Positions 26,701 to 35,388 of a stretch of 64,000 bases of DNA are shown piece by piece. Origin of the DNA: UBA6522 sp963664945 (lineage in GTDB: Bacteria > Pseudomonadota > Gammaproteobacteria > Steroidobacterales > Rariloculaceae). The notes beneath the pieces are model-generated. The model was not told the origin of the DNA. It made no database searches and saw only the letters and a list, made by a program, of their open reading frames with translations. Every line of letters begins with the position of its first letter. Position 1 is the stretch's first letter. Position numbers and translations under genes: made by a program. Location: positions 4,836,001-4,900,000 of the forward strand of contig OY761822.1 of NCBI GenBank assembly GCA_963664945.1, read 5' to 3'.

Positions 26701-27352
26701 CGGCGCACGCCTGGCGCGTATCGATGGCCTTGTGCAGGTCCAGGGCGGTTTGCAATCGCCTCCCATGAACCTCCGCCTGCTCCGAATGGGCAATTTGCCG
26801 CTCCAGGGCCGGCAGTTTCGCTTCCTCCTGGTGCAAGTCGGCGTAGGCGCCCTCCACCGTTCGAAGTGCCCGGGCCTCTTCGGCAAGGGTCCTTGCGTCT
26901 GCGCCGCCGAAACGCGGCCCGACCGACCTTCTCGCACGATCCAGGTCGAAGCCACCCCGAAGCGTGCGCCAAAGCGCGGCGGCCAGGTCCCGGTCGCCCG
27001 CGTTTTCGGCAAGAAGACTCTCGACGGAGAGCGGGTAGAGGCCAAACCGGTCGGCGCCCGGCAGGGCAGGAGGAGTAGCCGGCTCACCGTCGCGCATCCA
27101 GGCGACCTCCCGGCCGCTACGACGCACCGTCCAGCGAACATCGCCGCTCAGGAATTCCCCCTCCAGGTGCAAGCCCGGAGGGTCGTTTCTCGGGTCAACG
27201 TCGGCGAGCAGGTACTTCAGCGCCCTGATCAGACTGCTCTTGCCTATGGCGTTGGGTCCCGCAACGATGTTGACCTTGTCGCTCCCGGGCTCGAACGCGA
27301 ATCCCGGCTTGATTCCGGGCAGCGAATGGATATTGAGACGGCGCAGGTACAT
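23726..27352 (-). CDS. Rad50/SbcC-like ATPase with internal membrane hairpin (YhaN-like)
   Basis: 1208 aa from ATG 27352. N-terminal Walker A GPNAIGKS (about 32-39), long coiled coils on both sides of a hydrophobic double segment (ARVWFVTRIFWWATLTLSGLL, then WTVFGVLAFGIAILLIFSWFG), a C-terminal ABC signature LSSGTRMQL and Walker B LPLFFDEAL. The central membrane hairpin sets it apart from SbcC/Rad50 and resembles YhaN. About 280 residues follow the ATPase C-half, an extra helical tail of unknown role. Overlaps the Mre11-like gene by one base (TGATG), so the two proteins probably form a membrane-anchored DNA end-processing complex. Confidence 0.85.
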   Translation of the reverse strand: MYLRRLNIHSLPGIKPGFAFEPGSDKVNIVAGPNAIGKSSLIRALKYLLADVDPRNDPPGLHLEGEFLSGDVRWTVRRSGREVAWMRDGEPATPPALPGADRFGLYPLSVESLLAENAGDRDLAAALWRTLRGGFDLDRARRSVGPRFGGADARTLAEEARALRTVEGAYADLHQEEAKLPALERQIAHSEQAEVHGRRLQTALDLHKAIDTRQACADELEGFSVHMAQLRGDEPDDLKALEEKIAQLREQRSTAEREIGAADRALERTGLQDSRPDAEEMAGIEELLRQTEVEFNNLDRAGTDLKEAEAVFEDAAAQLEGNGEAAEPAKAEAVPDNPAKQLAGNAGTARLKPRELDRAREILEPLVEAQFRRKELHQRLKLAGAPPDEAELEQFRDGSEALRAWLATSAAVASSPAAARVWFVTRIFWWATLTLSGLLAAVAIRAGAWTVFGVLAFGIAILLIFSWFGRRASALADAPAEDAKRRYAGTGLDLPPEWSEGPVREHLRQHVQRRFDDLRLQKKQSEGVERLRQEIEEDDSKIAELEAHSSALAREIGIDPPLTGAPLYRFIDITNRFDEARVAHVRTVAVCNDLQARIAESAVRIRDFLDEWRGEEASRLGASASREDLNALRIALDSLKARMKAASDADGIVEAGNLEIDSLNGRIAEAETSIAKLFERAGLKADVGENDVREDIDGTSRGESGGSIALEAGARETLVGMINRLGDWSRVRKALDEAKTEEHRLRKLLSGENGLVESVEGGSVDELKRQLRETGEQAGKRTDHIEEKAAINARLQEARRSHKLEEAARAKDQAAEALRDKRDEALACAATEVLLDDVESAFKTEREPDLLRRARQWFEQVTSHAFTLELRDTDRFVALDKKLGEWRALNELSSGTRMQLLLALRLAWTEDLERGGDTLPLFFDEALTTSDVDRFSVMARTISRLADAGRQIFYLSARRHEAALWEQATGAAPAMIDLAAVRFGSMLPDPDALRVEAPPTLPSPDGLAAEKYAALIGVHPVNPRVDAGGIHLFHLLRDDLDLLHGLLDTWRIGTLGQLESLLASNAARSAIAHRQTRQRLRHRCRTARCWTELWRQGRGMPVDRAVLDQCDAVAPVFLDRAAALAAKLGRDGEALVRALRAGKLKHFRKSKTDELEKWLADKGYVDDAATLEPDERHRLTLQRVVPPTRIDAEDANRVVEWLESAAVS

Positions 27353-28620
27353 CAATCCTGTTCCGGGGATTGCGCCAGCAGCGTTTCCAGGGCGCGATAG
27401 CCGGCGTTGCGCAGCCACTGGACCGGATCTGCATCCAACGGCTCACCCAGCCCGCTCCACCTGGAGTTTCGAGACTCATTCCGCAAGCGATTGCGGGCCA
27501 GGGCAACCAGGCGATCCCGTTCTTCGTGGCCTTCGGGTTCCGCAAGCCATAGCAGGCGCTGAGCCAGAAGCCCCGGGGGATCTCCGCGCGCGGCGAGCTT
27601 TTCCAGGTCGATTTCGGGCCGGGTCTCGGCGGAAATCGACTCGATGAAATAGTGAGTGTTACCCGTTCCCGTGTCGATTCGCTCCCGGTCCTCGCCGGAA
27701 AATTCGTCGACGGCCGCGACGCCGAAGCGGCTGCGCCCGCAAAACCGGATATCTAGACCCACTGCATCGGGCCTGTGCGCTGCGTTCGCAAACTCCTCGT
27801 CAAGCGCGCGCAACGCCTCCAACAGCCTTCCCCTGGCGTCAGCGGGTTCCGAAATGCCTTCGAGATCGACGTCGAGGCGTTGCCAGCGCAGGGGCGCCAG
27901 TGGAAGATGCGCAACCTCGGCAATGCTTCCCCGGCCGACTTCGATGAGCCAGGGTCCGCGTGCGCCGGTTTCGCCGCGATGCAGGCCGGTGAGGCTTCCC
28001 AGGTAACCGTTTGCGGAGGCGGGGGTGAATTCGTCCGGGGCATGGATGTGACCGAGCAACCAACCGTCCAGTCCGGCCCGCTCCAGTTCCGTTCCGCTGA
28101 CCGGCGCGTAGGGGCTCGCGCCCGCGTCGCGATCGCAGTGCAGAAGTCCGAGATTGAGCCCGGGGCGGCGTTTGAACGGCGCGTCCGGCAAGGGACTCCG
28201 AATCACCCTCGCCCGGGGGAAGGACCACCCCCAGACGGTGACGGATTCGCTGCCATCGGTGATCTCACGGCGCTCCCATTCGCCGCCGGCGCCCAGAAGC
28301 CGGAATGCGGGGATCTCCCCGGCGAGCCTCGGCAACACCTTCACGTCGTGGTTGCCGGCTACGCCCATGACACCGATGTCCGCATCCGCCAGTCGCCTCA
28401 CGCCCCGCGCGAGTTGCCCGTAGGCTTCAAAGAAGTCGTCATCCCTGTCCACCACATCGCCGGCCAGCAACACGGCTCGAACCCCGGCCTCAACTGCCGC
28501 CTCCACGGTGCGCTCCCAGGCGACTGCAGGCCCGAAGCGTCTCGCCTGTGAGGCAAGTTCAGGGGGAAGGCGCGACGGCGTGCGCCCGAGGTGGATGTCG
28601 CCGACGGCGAGGATTTTCAT
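27352..28620 (-). CDS. Mre11/SbcD-like nuclease (YhaO-like)
   Basis: 422 aa from ATG 28620; the longer frame adds an implausible leader. The calcineurin-like phosphoesterase motifs run in order: VGDIHLG (residues 7-13), AGDVVDRDDDF, GNHD, LLHCDRD and GHIHAPD, supplying the two-metal site. C-terminal helical part could be the capping and ATPase-binding region. It is immediately upstream of and coupled to the SMC-like ATPase. Role: DNA double-strand end resection or nuclease defence; repair versus defence cannot be decided by sequence. Confidence 0.88.
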   Translation of the reverse strand: MKILAVGDIHLGRTPSRLPPELASQARRFGPAVAWERTVEAAVEAGVRAVLLAGDVVDRDDDFFEAYGQLARGVRRLADADIGVMGVAGNHDVKVLPRLAGEIPAFRLLGAGGEWERREITDGSESVTVWGWSFPRARVIRSPLPDAPFKRRPGLNLGLLHCDRDAGASPYAPVSGTELERAGLDGWLLGHIHAPDEFTPASANGYLGSLTGLHRGETGARGPWLIEVGRGSIAEVAHLPLAPLRWQRLDVDLEGISEPADARGRLLEALRALDEEFANAAHRPDAVGLDIRFCGRSRFGVAAVDEFSGEDRERIDTGTGNTHYFIESISAETRPEIDLEKLAARGDPPGLLAQRLLWLAEPEGHEERDRLVALARNRLRNESRNSRWSGLGEPLDADPVQWLRNAGYRALETLLAQSPEQD

Positions 28621-28675
28621 ATGCGGCCCATCATGCGGGGCCAATATACACGGCTGGACGCCGACCGGACCCGGA

Positions 28676-29089
28676 TCACTGGTTGAGTTCCGAAGCGTTC
28701 TCAAGCAATTCCATCGTATCGCCGCGGAAATCGATGTCGGGAAGGATCGCCTGCGGCTTGAACGTGATTCGATGGTGGAACACGCTCACGTCCGCAGTCT
28801 CCAGTTGCTCCGCGAAATACGTGACGTTATCCGACAGCCCAAGAAAGTGCTTCATGTAGTCGTCACTGCTTGTCTTGCAGGTGACCTCCAACTGGGCCTG
28901 CTGATCCAAGATGTCACACCGGCCTTCGATGGTCAGCATGTATGTGTCGGTGATCCCGTTGTAGAACACGATGCGGCGGTCGATCTCAAAGTTCTCCGCC
29001 GCTATCGACAGATTGCGGGACGCGACACGCGCGTCATTGCACCCGGTAAGAAACATCGAAACCAGAAGTGCCGTAATCAACTTTTTCAT
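28676..29089 (-). CDS. small lipoprotein
   Basis: 137 aa with a lipoprotein signal (LLVSMFLTGC, Cys17). The mature part has many alternating beta-type stretches (DTYMLTIEGRCDILDQQAQLEVTCK) and resembles small beta-sandwich lipoproteins reported from prophage-like and genomic islands. No catalytic motif. It lies between the YhaO-like gene and the BREX operon, possibly at the island boundary. The 214 bases between 29090 and 29303 contain no gene, only a 7-bp inverted repeat at 29209-29229. Confidence 0.6.
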   Translation of the reverse strand: MKKLITALLVSMFLTGCNDARVASRNLSIAAENFEIDRRIVFYNGITDTYMLTIEGRCDILDQQAQLEVTCKTSSDDYMKHFLGLSDNVTYFAEQLETADVSVFHHRITFKPQAILPDIDFRGDTMELLENASELNQ

Positions 29090-29303
29090 GCTTGGCGAAA
29101 GCCTCCGTCCAGTTACGTATGGAGCTCCGATAATATCAATGCCCGAACTGGCCGATCAGCCTAGAAACCGGCTCATTTGTGCCGAAACGGAACGATCATG
29201 GCGTGTGAACGGGCGTTCATCCCGCCCGTGGCCCGACGAACGGCCGCACGGTATGCGCACCAGTTGGCAAACACGGGAAAATCGCATTTGGCAAGCACCG
29301 CTA

Positions 29304-31355
29304 CTACTCCAGCAACGCCTTCAACAGCGCGTCCGGCGTGTCGGAGTAAAACTGCACGTTGACGCGCGTGGCCATGTCGTCGGAGAGGTCGAACAACTGT
29401 TTCCGCGCCGAAACGGGCATCAACACCGTATTGGCGCCCTTCTCAACGGCGACTTCAACAACGCTCACAGCGTTGACCAAGGGCTCGATCGAGCCTCCGA
29501 GATTGAGGGCGCCGACAATGATCAGACCGCCTTTCATGCTCTTTTCCAGCAGTCCGCCGCAAAGAGCCAACAACGCCGGGAGACCAAGCGACGCTCCGGA
29601 ACGGTCGTTATCCATGGCGCGGAGTTGCACCGAGAACTCATGGGCACGAGGGTCCCTGTCCCCTACCAGTTCCCTGGCCCTGGTGTAAAGGTTCTGTTTG
29701 GCGTAGCGGACGCTCTCTCGAAACGGCGGCGGAACCGGCGCGTTCAAAATCTTGACGCCACCGCCCTTTCCGGAAGCAACCTCGATTCGATAAAGGCTCG
29801 CCCCGGTTTCCGGCCGGCCCGGGCTGATTCCCCACACCTGCCCCGGCGGCAACGGGTCCGTATCGATCGCCTCGTCGCTATGCGACTCCGGCGTCGAAAC
29901 GAATTTCTCGATTCCATCCTCGCCCATTGTGTAGCTGAAATGGGTATTCCTGAACTCGCTCCTGAACACCCGCTTCTGCTGCTCCTTGACCCGGCGACGC
30001 GCTTCGAGCGCTACGCGCACCAACGCCTCAAGCTCGTCGTCCGGGACCTCCGTCTCCGGATCCGGGTACAGTAGCTTGAGCAACCCGCTCACCGTCTTGT
30101 TGACGGCCGTGATGTCCCGTCCGCTGAGCGCGCCACCGTAGTTCACGCGTCCTTGCGGCACAGGCACGCGACTGCCGGTGCGCAGCCGGCTCCAGCACTC
30201 CGAAAGGAAGTCGCTGACCAGGCCGAAGTGATCGGTGAAGTGCTCGTTCGGATTCAGTTTGGGAAAGTCCCAGCCGGGCGCGTAGGCATGGATGCGATCC
30301 ATGAATGCCGTATCGTCGCGCATGTCGACCGACAGCGGGCTGAGCAGGTGCCCGACCCGTTGCTGATGCACGACATCCACATCCAGGTTTCCGACCATGA
30401 CGATGCCGCCGTCCGCGCGGATGCTCTCCTTGCCGCGCGAAAATTCGCCGGACTCCATGTAGCCCTTGAGAATGTTGACCCCGTCCTTCCGGTCGAAGGA
30501 AACGCCCGAAATCTCGTCGAAACACACCACGTCGTACTGGCAAACGAGCCCTCGCTGCCCGTTCGCGTTGTTGACGAACATCTTCGCGACGGTGGCTTTC
30601 CCGCCTGATATCAGGTGCGCGTAAGGCGAAATCTGTTGAAACAGGTGGCTTTTCCCCGTCCCGCGCGGGCCGAGTTCGACCAAGTTGTAGTTGCGTTCGA
30701 CGAACGACGCCATGCGAATCAGGGCCACGAGTTGCGCCCGCTCCGACAGAGCACCGGGCTCCAGTCCGATGCTGCGCAGAAGAAAGCGGCGCCACTCATC
30801 GCCGTTGAACACGCGGCGGCCCCGACAAAAGGTATCCAGCACGTCGGCCTTCGAAAGCTGAATGGCCCGGAGGCTGTCGATGGCGAACGGACGCCCGTTC
30901 TTCTCCTGAGCGATCGCGGCGTCGTAGCTCAACGTGACCTCGGCGTAGAAACCGTCGGTCAACATGCGCTCGTGCCGCTTCACCAGGTCATCGCCGATGC
31001 GAATATCCCTGAGAGCGAGGCTGGGAAGCTCCGCGATCAACGAGTCGGTTCTCGCGTCAAGCCTGGCCTTTACGATGTCGATCAGCTTGATGGCGCCCCG
31101 GTCGCGCGCCCGGGCCTTGAAAAGTTCTTCCTCGCCGGTTCGCACCGTGCGGTCGGCTAGCTGCCGCTCAACGATCGCCAATCCCTCCTCGATCTCCTGC
31201 TCGTCGGTGGTCGCGCAATATCGCCCAAGGAGAAACTCGACGACGTAAGTGGGGACCGGGTACTGGCGGCTGTATTTTCGCACCAGGTCCTTGCGGACCA
31301 GGTAGCCGTCGAATACCTCTGCGGCCTGGCGGTCGAGCCGGTCAAGTTCCAGCAT
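29304..31355 (-). CDS. brxL: BREX Lon-like protease BrxL
   Basis: 683 aa. N-terminal DNA-binding region, AAA+ motor with Walker A GPRGTGKSH (229-237) and Walker B VVCFDEISG (~275-283), and a C-terminal Lon-like domain (~540-683) with the Ser motif DRSGASLGLPALLAL and GGLIIVGALNLGGSIEPL. The length matches BrxL of type 1 systems, where it forms DNA-translocating rings needed for phage defence. Start ATG overlaps the PglZ stop by one base (TGATG). It is the last gene of the operon. Confidence 0.96.
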   Translation of the reverse strand: MLELDRLDRQAAEVFDGYLVRKDLVRKYSRQYPVPTYVVEFLLGRYCATTDEQEIEEGLAIVERQLADRTVRTGEEELFKARARDRGAIKLIDIVKARLDARTDSLIAELPSLALRDIRIGDDLVKRHERMLTDGFYAEVTLSYDAAIAQEKNGRPFAIDSLRAIQLSKADVLDTFCRGRRVFNGDEWRRFLLRSIGLEPGALSERAQLVALIRMASFVERNYNLVELGPRGTGKSHLFQQISPYAHLISGGKATVAKMFVNNANGQRGLVCQYDVVCFDEISGVSFDRKDGVNILKGYMESGEFSRGKESIRADGGIVMVGNLDVDVVHQQRVGHLLSPLSVDMRDDTAFMDRIHAYAPGWDFPKLNPNEHFTDHFGLVSDFLSECWSRLRTGSRVPVPQGRVNYGGALSGRDITAVNKTVSGLLKLLYPDPETEVPDDELEALVRVALEARRRVKEQQKRVFRSEFRNTHFSYTMGEDGIEKFVSTPESHSDEAIDTDPLPPGQVWGISPGRPETGASLYRIEVASGKGGGVKILNAPVPPPFRESVRYAKQNLYTRARELVGDRDPRAHEFSVQLRAMDNDRSGASLGLPALLALCGGLLEKSMKGGLIIVGALNLGGSIEPLVNAVSVVEVAVEKGANTVLMPVSARKQLFDLSDDMATRVNVQFYSDTPDALLKALLE

Positions 31356-33727
31356 CAGTCTTCGCCTCCGATGATCGTCGATTGCAGCGCGATGACTTGG
31401 CCGCCCTTTTCCAGGACAACCACGGCGGCCGGGGTGCCTTCCAGTTCATCGTCGGGCACCAGAAGGCTGGCGGCGCCGACATCGTCCAGTGACCGCGCGC
31501 GGCTGACGCTCGAATCTGCGTCGTTCACGCGCGTTCGCAGATCGACCGAAAACCCCGCTGCTTGCCCAGTTGTTTGCTCCGATTGCGCGGCGTCGACTCG
31601 CACACGGCAGCGCAAACCGACCCAGGACACATTGACAATGCTCGCACGGGCCTTGAAGGTAGCCGCGCCGGCGGCGACCCGCAGCACGGGGATCAGGCAC
31701 TCCTGAAGACTCAAGCCGCCGTGCGCATATTCGTTTCCGGCGCCAAAACAGGCGATCCCGGGGCCTATGGCGATGCGTTCGCCGGGGTTCCAATGCCATT
31801 GAACTGTCGGCACCTCGACCGTCGAACCACGCTTGATGGCCGCGCAGCGCGCCCAGCGGCTCGCGGTGAGATACTTGGGAAGATCGACTTTAGGCAGCCC
31901 GCCGGGAAGCCATAGCCAGCCATGGTCGGTGACCACGCGAACTTCGCGCCAGCCGGCATCGAGGAGTGCCTCGACGCGTTCCGACAGCAACTCGATCTGA
32001 TCCCCGATCCGGGCGGCGAGCTTTCCTTGCAGCGAGTGGCCCAGCTTGTCGAGTTCGCCGTTTTCAGTCCAGGCGCGGCCCGAGGGGTCCCCGGTTTCAC
32101 CGGCGCGCAGGTATTGGTAGCCAGCGTCCGCGAGAAGTTTGCGGAATCTGCGCGTCGTCAAGGGGCGTTCGGCGTCCGCTGTCATGGGTAGAAAGTCCTC
32201 TGGCAGAACGAGACCCTTGATGCACTCGGCGACTGGAGAGATCGCGGGCTTCGCCGTCGCTGTCACGGACGGCAGAGCCGTCCACCGAATTGAAGCGGCG
32301 ACGGATCGGCCTGATGCTCGCAAATGCTGAACCAAGCGCTGCGATACATCGAAGCGGAGGCCGTCGGCGAAAAGAATGACGCCTCCAGAGTTCACCAAAG
32401 CGTCACTATTATCCCGTCTGCTCTGACCGGGCAGCGGTTCGCTGTCCGCCAGCGCCTGCAAGTGCCGGGACGCGGAATCCAGCCAGGGACAGTAGATCGC
32501 GTTAAGGGCGTGTTCAACGGCCCGCGCATCTGCCGACGACTTCACTGCTGCCATGCTGTCGAGGGCGGCGGCGTCAACTTCCCATGCTCCGTCCCGGTAC
32601 AGCGCCGCCATCTCTGCGGCTGAGGCCCCGCCGAGTTCGTTGTGTGTGTGTTGCGCGAGTTTCGCCAAGTGCCCGAGCGCGGTAGCCAAGGGGGCATCGC
32701 CGAGCTTCGCCCACACCCAGCCGCGCCTTGAGCCATGCGCATCCTCAAGTTCGAGCACGCGCTCGCGCGCTGTTGACGCCGACATGTTTCCCAACGCCAG
32801 CAGGTCCTGGCGGAGCGCTGCCTCGTCTTTTTCGTTGCTCTCGGGCCAAGAAGACCGTGGTTCCGGGAACAAATCGTCCGGCATCCCACGGCGCAACTGT
32901 TCGGGTACACCCGGATATAGAACCGGCGATGCGGCAAAACGGTTCCATACAGACGCCCATCTTGCTTCCCGTCGGCCAAGTTTTTCAGCGGCGACGATAA
33001 CACCGTCCGTGCTCGGGTCGAGGCGGAAGTCGGCATTGCAGCGAGAAACGAAGCCATTCCAACGTCCCTCATCCCAACTCGATCTAACGCTTTCGGAGTC
33101 GCTGATCCAGGCCAGCATATCCTTTACCGGATCATCGGAGAACAGCCGGTCGAAGTCCTCTGTTACTAACCGTTTGCCTTTCAACGCCAAGACCGATTCG
33201 GTTGCCAGTTGTGACACGGCGCGCAGCATCGACCGGCGGGTTGTCGCATCGCGGGCGACATCCAGACCGAGCCCACCCTTGCTGGATACCAGAAACGCCT
33301 CGACCGTCCAGTCCTTGCCATTCTTCTGCGTCCAGCAAGCGCCACGGTACTTGAGTTCCACCAAGGGCTTGAGATGGTCCGGGCAGGCTTCGGCTGCGCC
33401 GAGTTCTTGGCAACTCACGCCGGGCAGGTAAATGATCGGGGTTGCTTCGCTGGGAATTTCGGGAGATTCCAGGCCTCCGTCGATCACGCAACGCAACCAG
33501 ATCGACGGCCCGATGCACCGCTCGGGATCGTATTCCCCGAGCGTAAGAAGCTGCGGCATGAGGCCGCGTAGCGGCGCGACGACGGGCCGCCACTGTGCAT
33601 CGCGGTCGGACCACAGGACGGCGGCAGGCGGCGCGGCGTCGTTGGGATTGTAGGCGGACGCGGCTTCAAGCGACGCCTTCAAGCGCTCGACCACTGTGGC
33701 GGATGATTTGCCGTTCCAAGAAATCAC
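31355..33727 (-). CDS. pglZ: BREX alkaline-phosphatase-like protein PglZ, type B
   Basis: 790 aa from GTG 33727. That start overlaps the preceding TGA by four bases and gives the family N-terminus (ASAYNPNDAAPPAAVLWSDRDAQW, then PSIWLRCVI); an upstream in-frame start at 33820 would overlap the previous gene by 97 bases. The phosphatase-fold metal site is visible in LFADGLRFD (~450-460) and VVTDHGWLWLPGGLP (~598-612). The N-terminal pattern belongs to the shorter BREX-1 PglZ class (type B). Essential core component; precise chemistry unknown. Confidence 0.95.
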   Translation of the reverse strand: MISWNGKSSATVVERLKASLEAASAYNPNDAAPPAAVLWSDRDAQWRPVVAPLRGLMPQLLTLGEYDPERCIGPSIWLRCVIDGGLESPEIPSEATPIIYLPGVSCQELGAAEACPDHLKPLVELKYRGACWTQKNGKDWTVEAFLVSSKGGLGLDVARDATTRRSMLRAVSQLATESVLALKGKRLVTEDFDRLFSDDPVKDMLAWISDSESVRSSWDEGRWNGFVSRCNADFRLDPSTDGVIVAAEKLGRREARWASVWNRFAASPVLYPGVPEQLRRGMPDDLFPEPRSSWPESNEKDEAALRQDLLALGNMSASTARERVLELEDAHGSRRGWVWAKLGDAPLATALGHLAKLAQHTHNELGGASAAEMAALYRDGAWEVDAAALDSMAAVKSSADARAVEHALNAIYCPWLDSASRHLQALADSEPLPGQSRRDNSDALVNSGGVILFADGLRFDVSQRLVQHLRASGRSVAASIRWTALPSVTATAKPAISPVAECIKGLVLPEDFLPMTADAERPLTTRRFRKLLADAGYQYLRAGETGDPSGRAWTENGELDKLGHSLQGKLAARIGDQIELLSERVEALLDAGWREVRVVTDHGWLWLPGGLPKVDLPKYLTASRWARCAAIKRGSTVEVPTVQWHWNPGERIAIGPGIACFGAGNEYAHGGLSLQECLIPVLRVAAGAATFKARASIVNVSWVGLRCRVRVDAAQSEQTTGQAAGFSVDLRTRVNDADSSVSRARSLDDVGAASLLVPDDELEGTPAAVVVLEKGGQVIALQSTIIGGED

Positions 33728-35388
33728 AGCAAGGACTGTTGCCGTCTGCAAATCGCATATTTCGCGGGATTCTTGGACGTGCGCTGAATCCAGCCTTCCT
33801 GCTCGGCCCGGTTCAGCCACTTCGTGACTTGGCTAGGAACGAGATCCATCACCGTCGCCACATCCCCACGCTTCACTTCACTCGCCCCGAAATTGTTCTG
33901 CCATTGTCGGCAGAATTCCTTGTAGAGCGCGTGCGTTGAATCGGCACTGGTATCATCTGCCGTCCCGGAAGACAAGACGCGCGGCGTTACGCTCGAATCA
34001 CCGCTTGGCCTGATTGAACGAGATTTCTTGGTTAGACGTTTTACCTTGGTGATGTACATCGTCTGACCATCGGTGGTATTTAGCCGCCATGCCGAAACAG
34101 CTATCGACTTGGCGATGGGCTTCGGATTCGGCATGACCGCTGCCCTGGCTCGAATCGATCCACCCAAAAACACCTCGTGGCTTCCCTTCAAAGCGAGTTG
34201 CGAGAAGACTGACCGAATATTTGACAGGGGCTTGACCGGGCGTTCGTCGGCGCCATTCGGTCCCAGAATGACGCAGGAAGCCATGCGTCGAAGATATTTT
34301 GCATCCTGAACTCGAAACCAAGGTTGCGGAAGCCATTCGATACCGGAGGTGCATCCCACCAAGCCGCCTGCCATTGCGGCAAGCGTATCGGTATCCGCGC
34401 CCTTCTCGAATGCCGCCCTGAGAACCGCTTGTTTGGGTTGTGCAGCATGCCGTGCAGCGAGGTAGGCGGCTGCGGCTGCGCTGATGGTTCCCGCGCCCTT
34501 GGCGCGCCCAAAACACCCGAGATCTTTCAATACAGTGCGATCATCAGCTAGTGCTCCGGCCTGGACGCCCCTTCGGGCTGTCTCAAGCAACACATGCATC
34601 TCGCGGACTGTCCTGTTCCAGAGCGGTTCATAACCGTTCGTTGCTTCATCAGCGGTTTCGAACCAAGCACTTTTTTTCCGGTCTCGCTTTGGAAACTCAC
34701 TCCACACCGGCGCTTCATCGATCAGCTTGTCCAAGAGTTCGCCGAACCGCAGTGTGCCTCTCTTGCGCATCAGCGACCACGCGGCGTTAGCGTAAACCGT
34801 TGCGCCGACGAGTGCGCGAGGATGACCGTGCGTTGCCGAACCGTCGAGAACCACATCATGCATAAGGTCCGTAGCCGTTTCCTCTCCCGAAAGAAACAGC
34901 GCATGCGGGAGGACGCGCATAGCGACTCCGTTACCTCCAGCCCCGAAGTATCGGCGAACGTTTTCCTTCTTAGCTGACTTCCACGGCGCAAGGTTCCCTG
35001 CCCACGCATTAGCGGCGCGTTTGGTGGCTCCGCCACCTCCGCGTTCGTAAAGCGTCCAGAGCGGGAGTTCAACGCGCGTAAACGCTTTCCACCATTCCGA
35101 CCCATGGTTTGTCCTGCTACGGGCGATCGCGAGAGCAAGCTGTGTATCGTCGCTGTATTCTCCAGGGCGTATGACTTCCTCGTAGGGTTGGTAGCGTCCG
35201 CCACTGCGCCGAGTCCACTGCTTGAACTCGACCTGCGCCAACTCGTTTGCGGAATTACCACGAACATTCCACCGCATTTCCTGGGGCCAGCCCAACGCGT
35301 CCCCGGCAGCAAGCGCAAGTAACGCTCCCTCCGCCTTTACTGCGGGCATGGCCGGTTCGCGCACTTGGTTTTCATGGTTATTCGGCAT
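33724..35388 (-). CDS. ADP-ribosylglycohydrolase (ARH/DraG fold) with C-terminal HTH, predicted DarT antidote
   Basis: 554 aa from ATG 35388, overlapping the end of the DarT-like gene by 11 bases. The ADP-ribosyl-GH domain (15-350) shows EGALLALAAGDALGW, SDDTQL (79-84), GAGGNGVAMRVLPHAL, DGSATHGHPRA and KGADTDTLAAMAGGLVG (ADTDT 331-335): the metal-binding acids of the ARH fold are all there. The C-terminal ~75 residues (GDVATVMDLVPSQVTKWLNRAEQEGWIQR) look like a winged helix. ARH enzymes remove ADP-ribose, so here it plausibly reverses DNA ADP-ribosylation by the neighbour. Other DarT partners are macrodomain (DarG) or NADAR, neither seen here. Confidence 0.85.
   Translation of the reverse strand: MPNNHENQVREPAMPAVKAEGALLALAAGDALGWPQEMRWNVRGNSANELAQVEFKQWTRRSGGRYQPYEEVIRPGEYSDDTQLALAIARSRTNHGSEWWKAFTRVELPLWTLYERGGGGATKRAANAWAGNLAPWKSAKKENVRRYFGAGGNGVAMRVLPHALFLSGEETATDLMHDVVLDGSATHGHPRALVGATVYANAAWSLMRKRGTLRFGELLDKLIDEAPVWSEFPKRDRKKSAWFETADEATNGYEPLWNRTVREMHVLLETARRGVQAGALADDRTVLKDLGCFGRAKGAGTISAAAAAYLAARHAAQPKQAVLRAAFEKGADTDTLAAMAGGLVGCTSGIEWLPQPWFRVQDAKYLRRMASCVILGPNGADERPVKPLSNIRSVFSQLALKGSHEVFLGGSIRARAAVMPNPKPIAKSIAVSAWRLNTTDGQTMYITKVKRLTKKSRSIRPSGDSSVTPRVLSSGTADDTSADSTHALYKEFCRQWQNNFGASEVKRGDVATVMDLVPSQVTKWLNRAEQEGWIQRTSKNPAKYAICRRQQSLL

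Noticed and set aside
25601..27400. 599-codon plus frame opposite the SMC-like ATPase
   Set aside because: Shadow of the ATPase with Walker motifs.
29209..29229. Inverted repeat ACGGGCG/CGCCCGT after brxL as terminator
   Set aside because: Stem is fine but no T-run follows on the BREX strand; not called.
33728..33820. Longer PglZ N-terminus
   Set aside because: Would overlap the ADP-ribosylglycohydrolase by 97 bases; GTG at 33727 gives the family start and a standard GTGA overlap.
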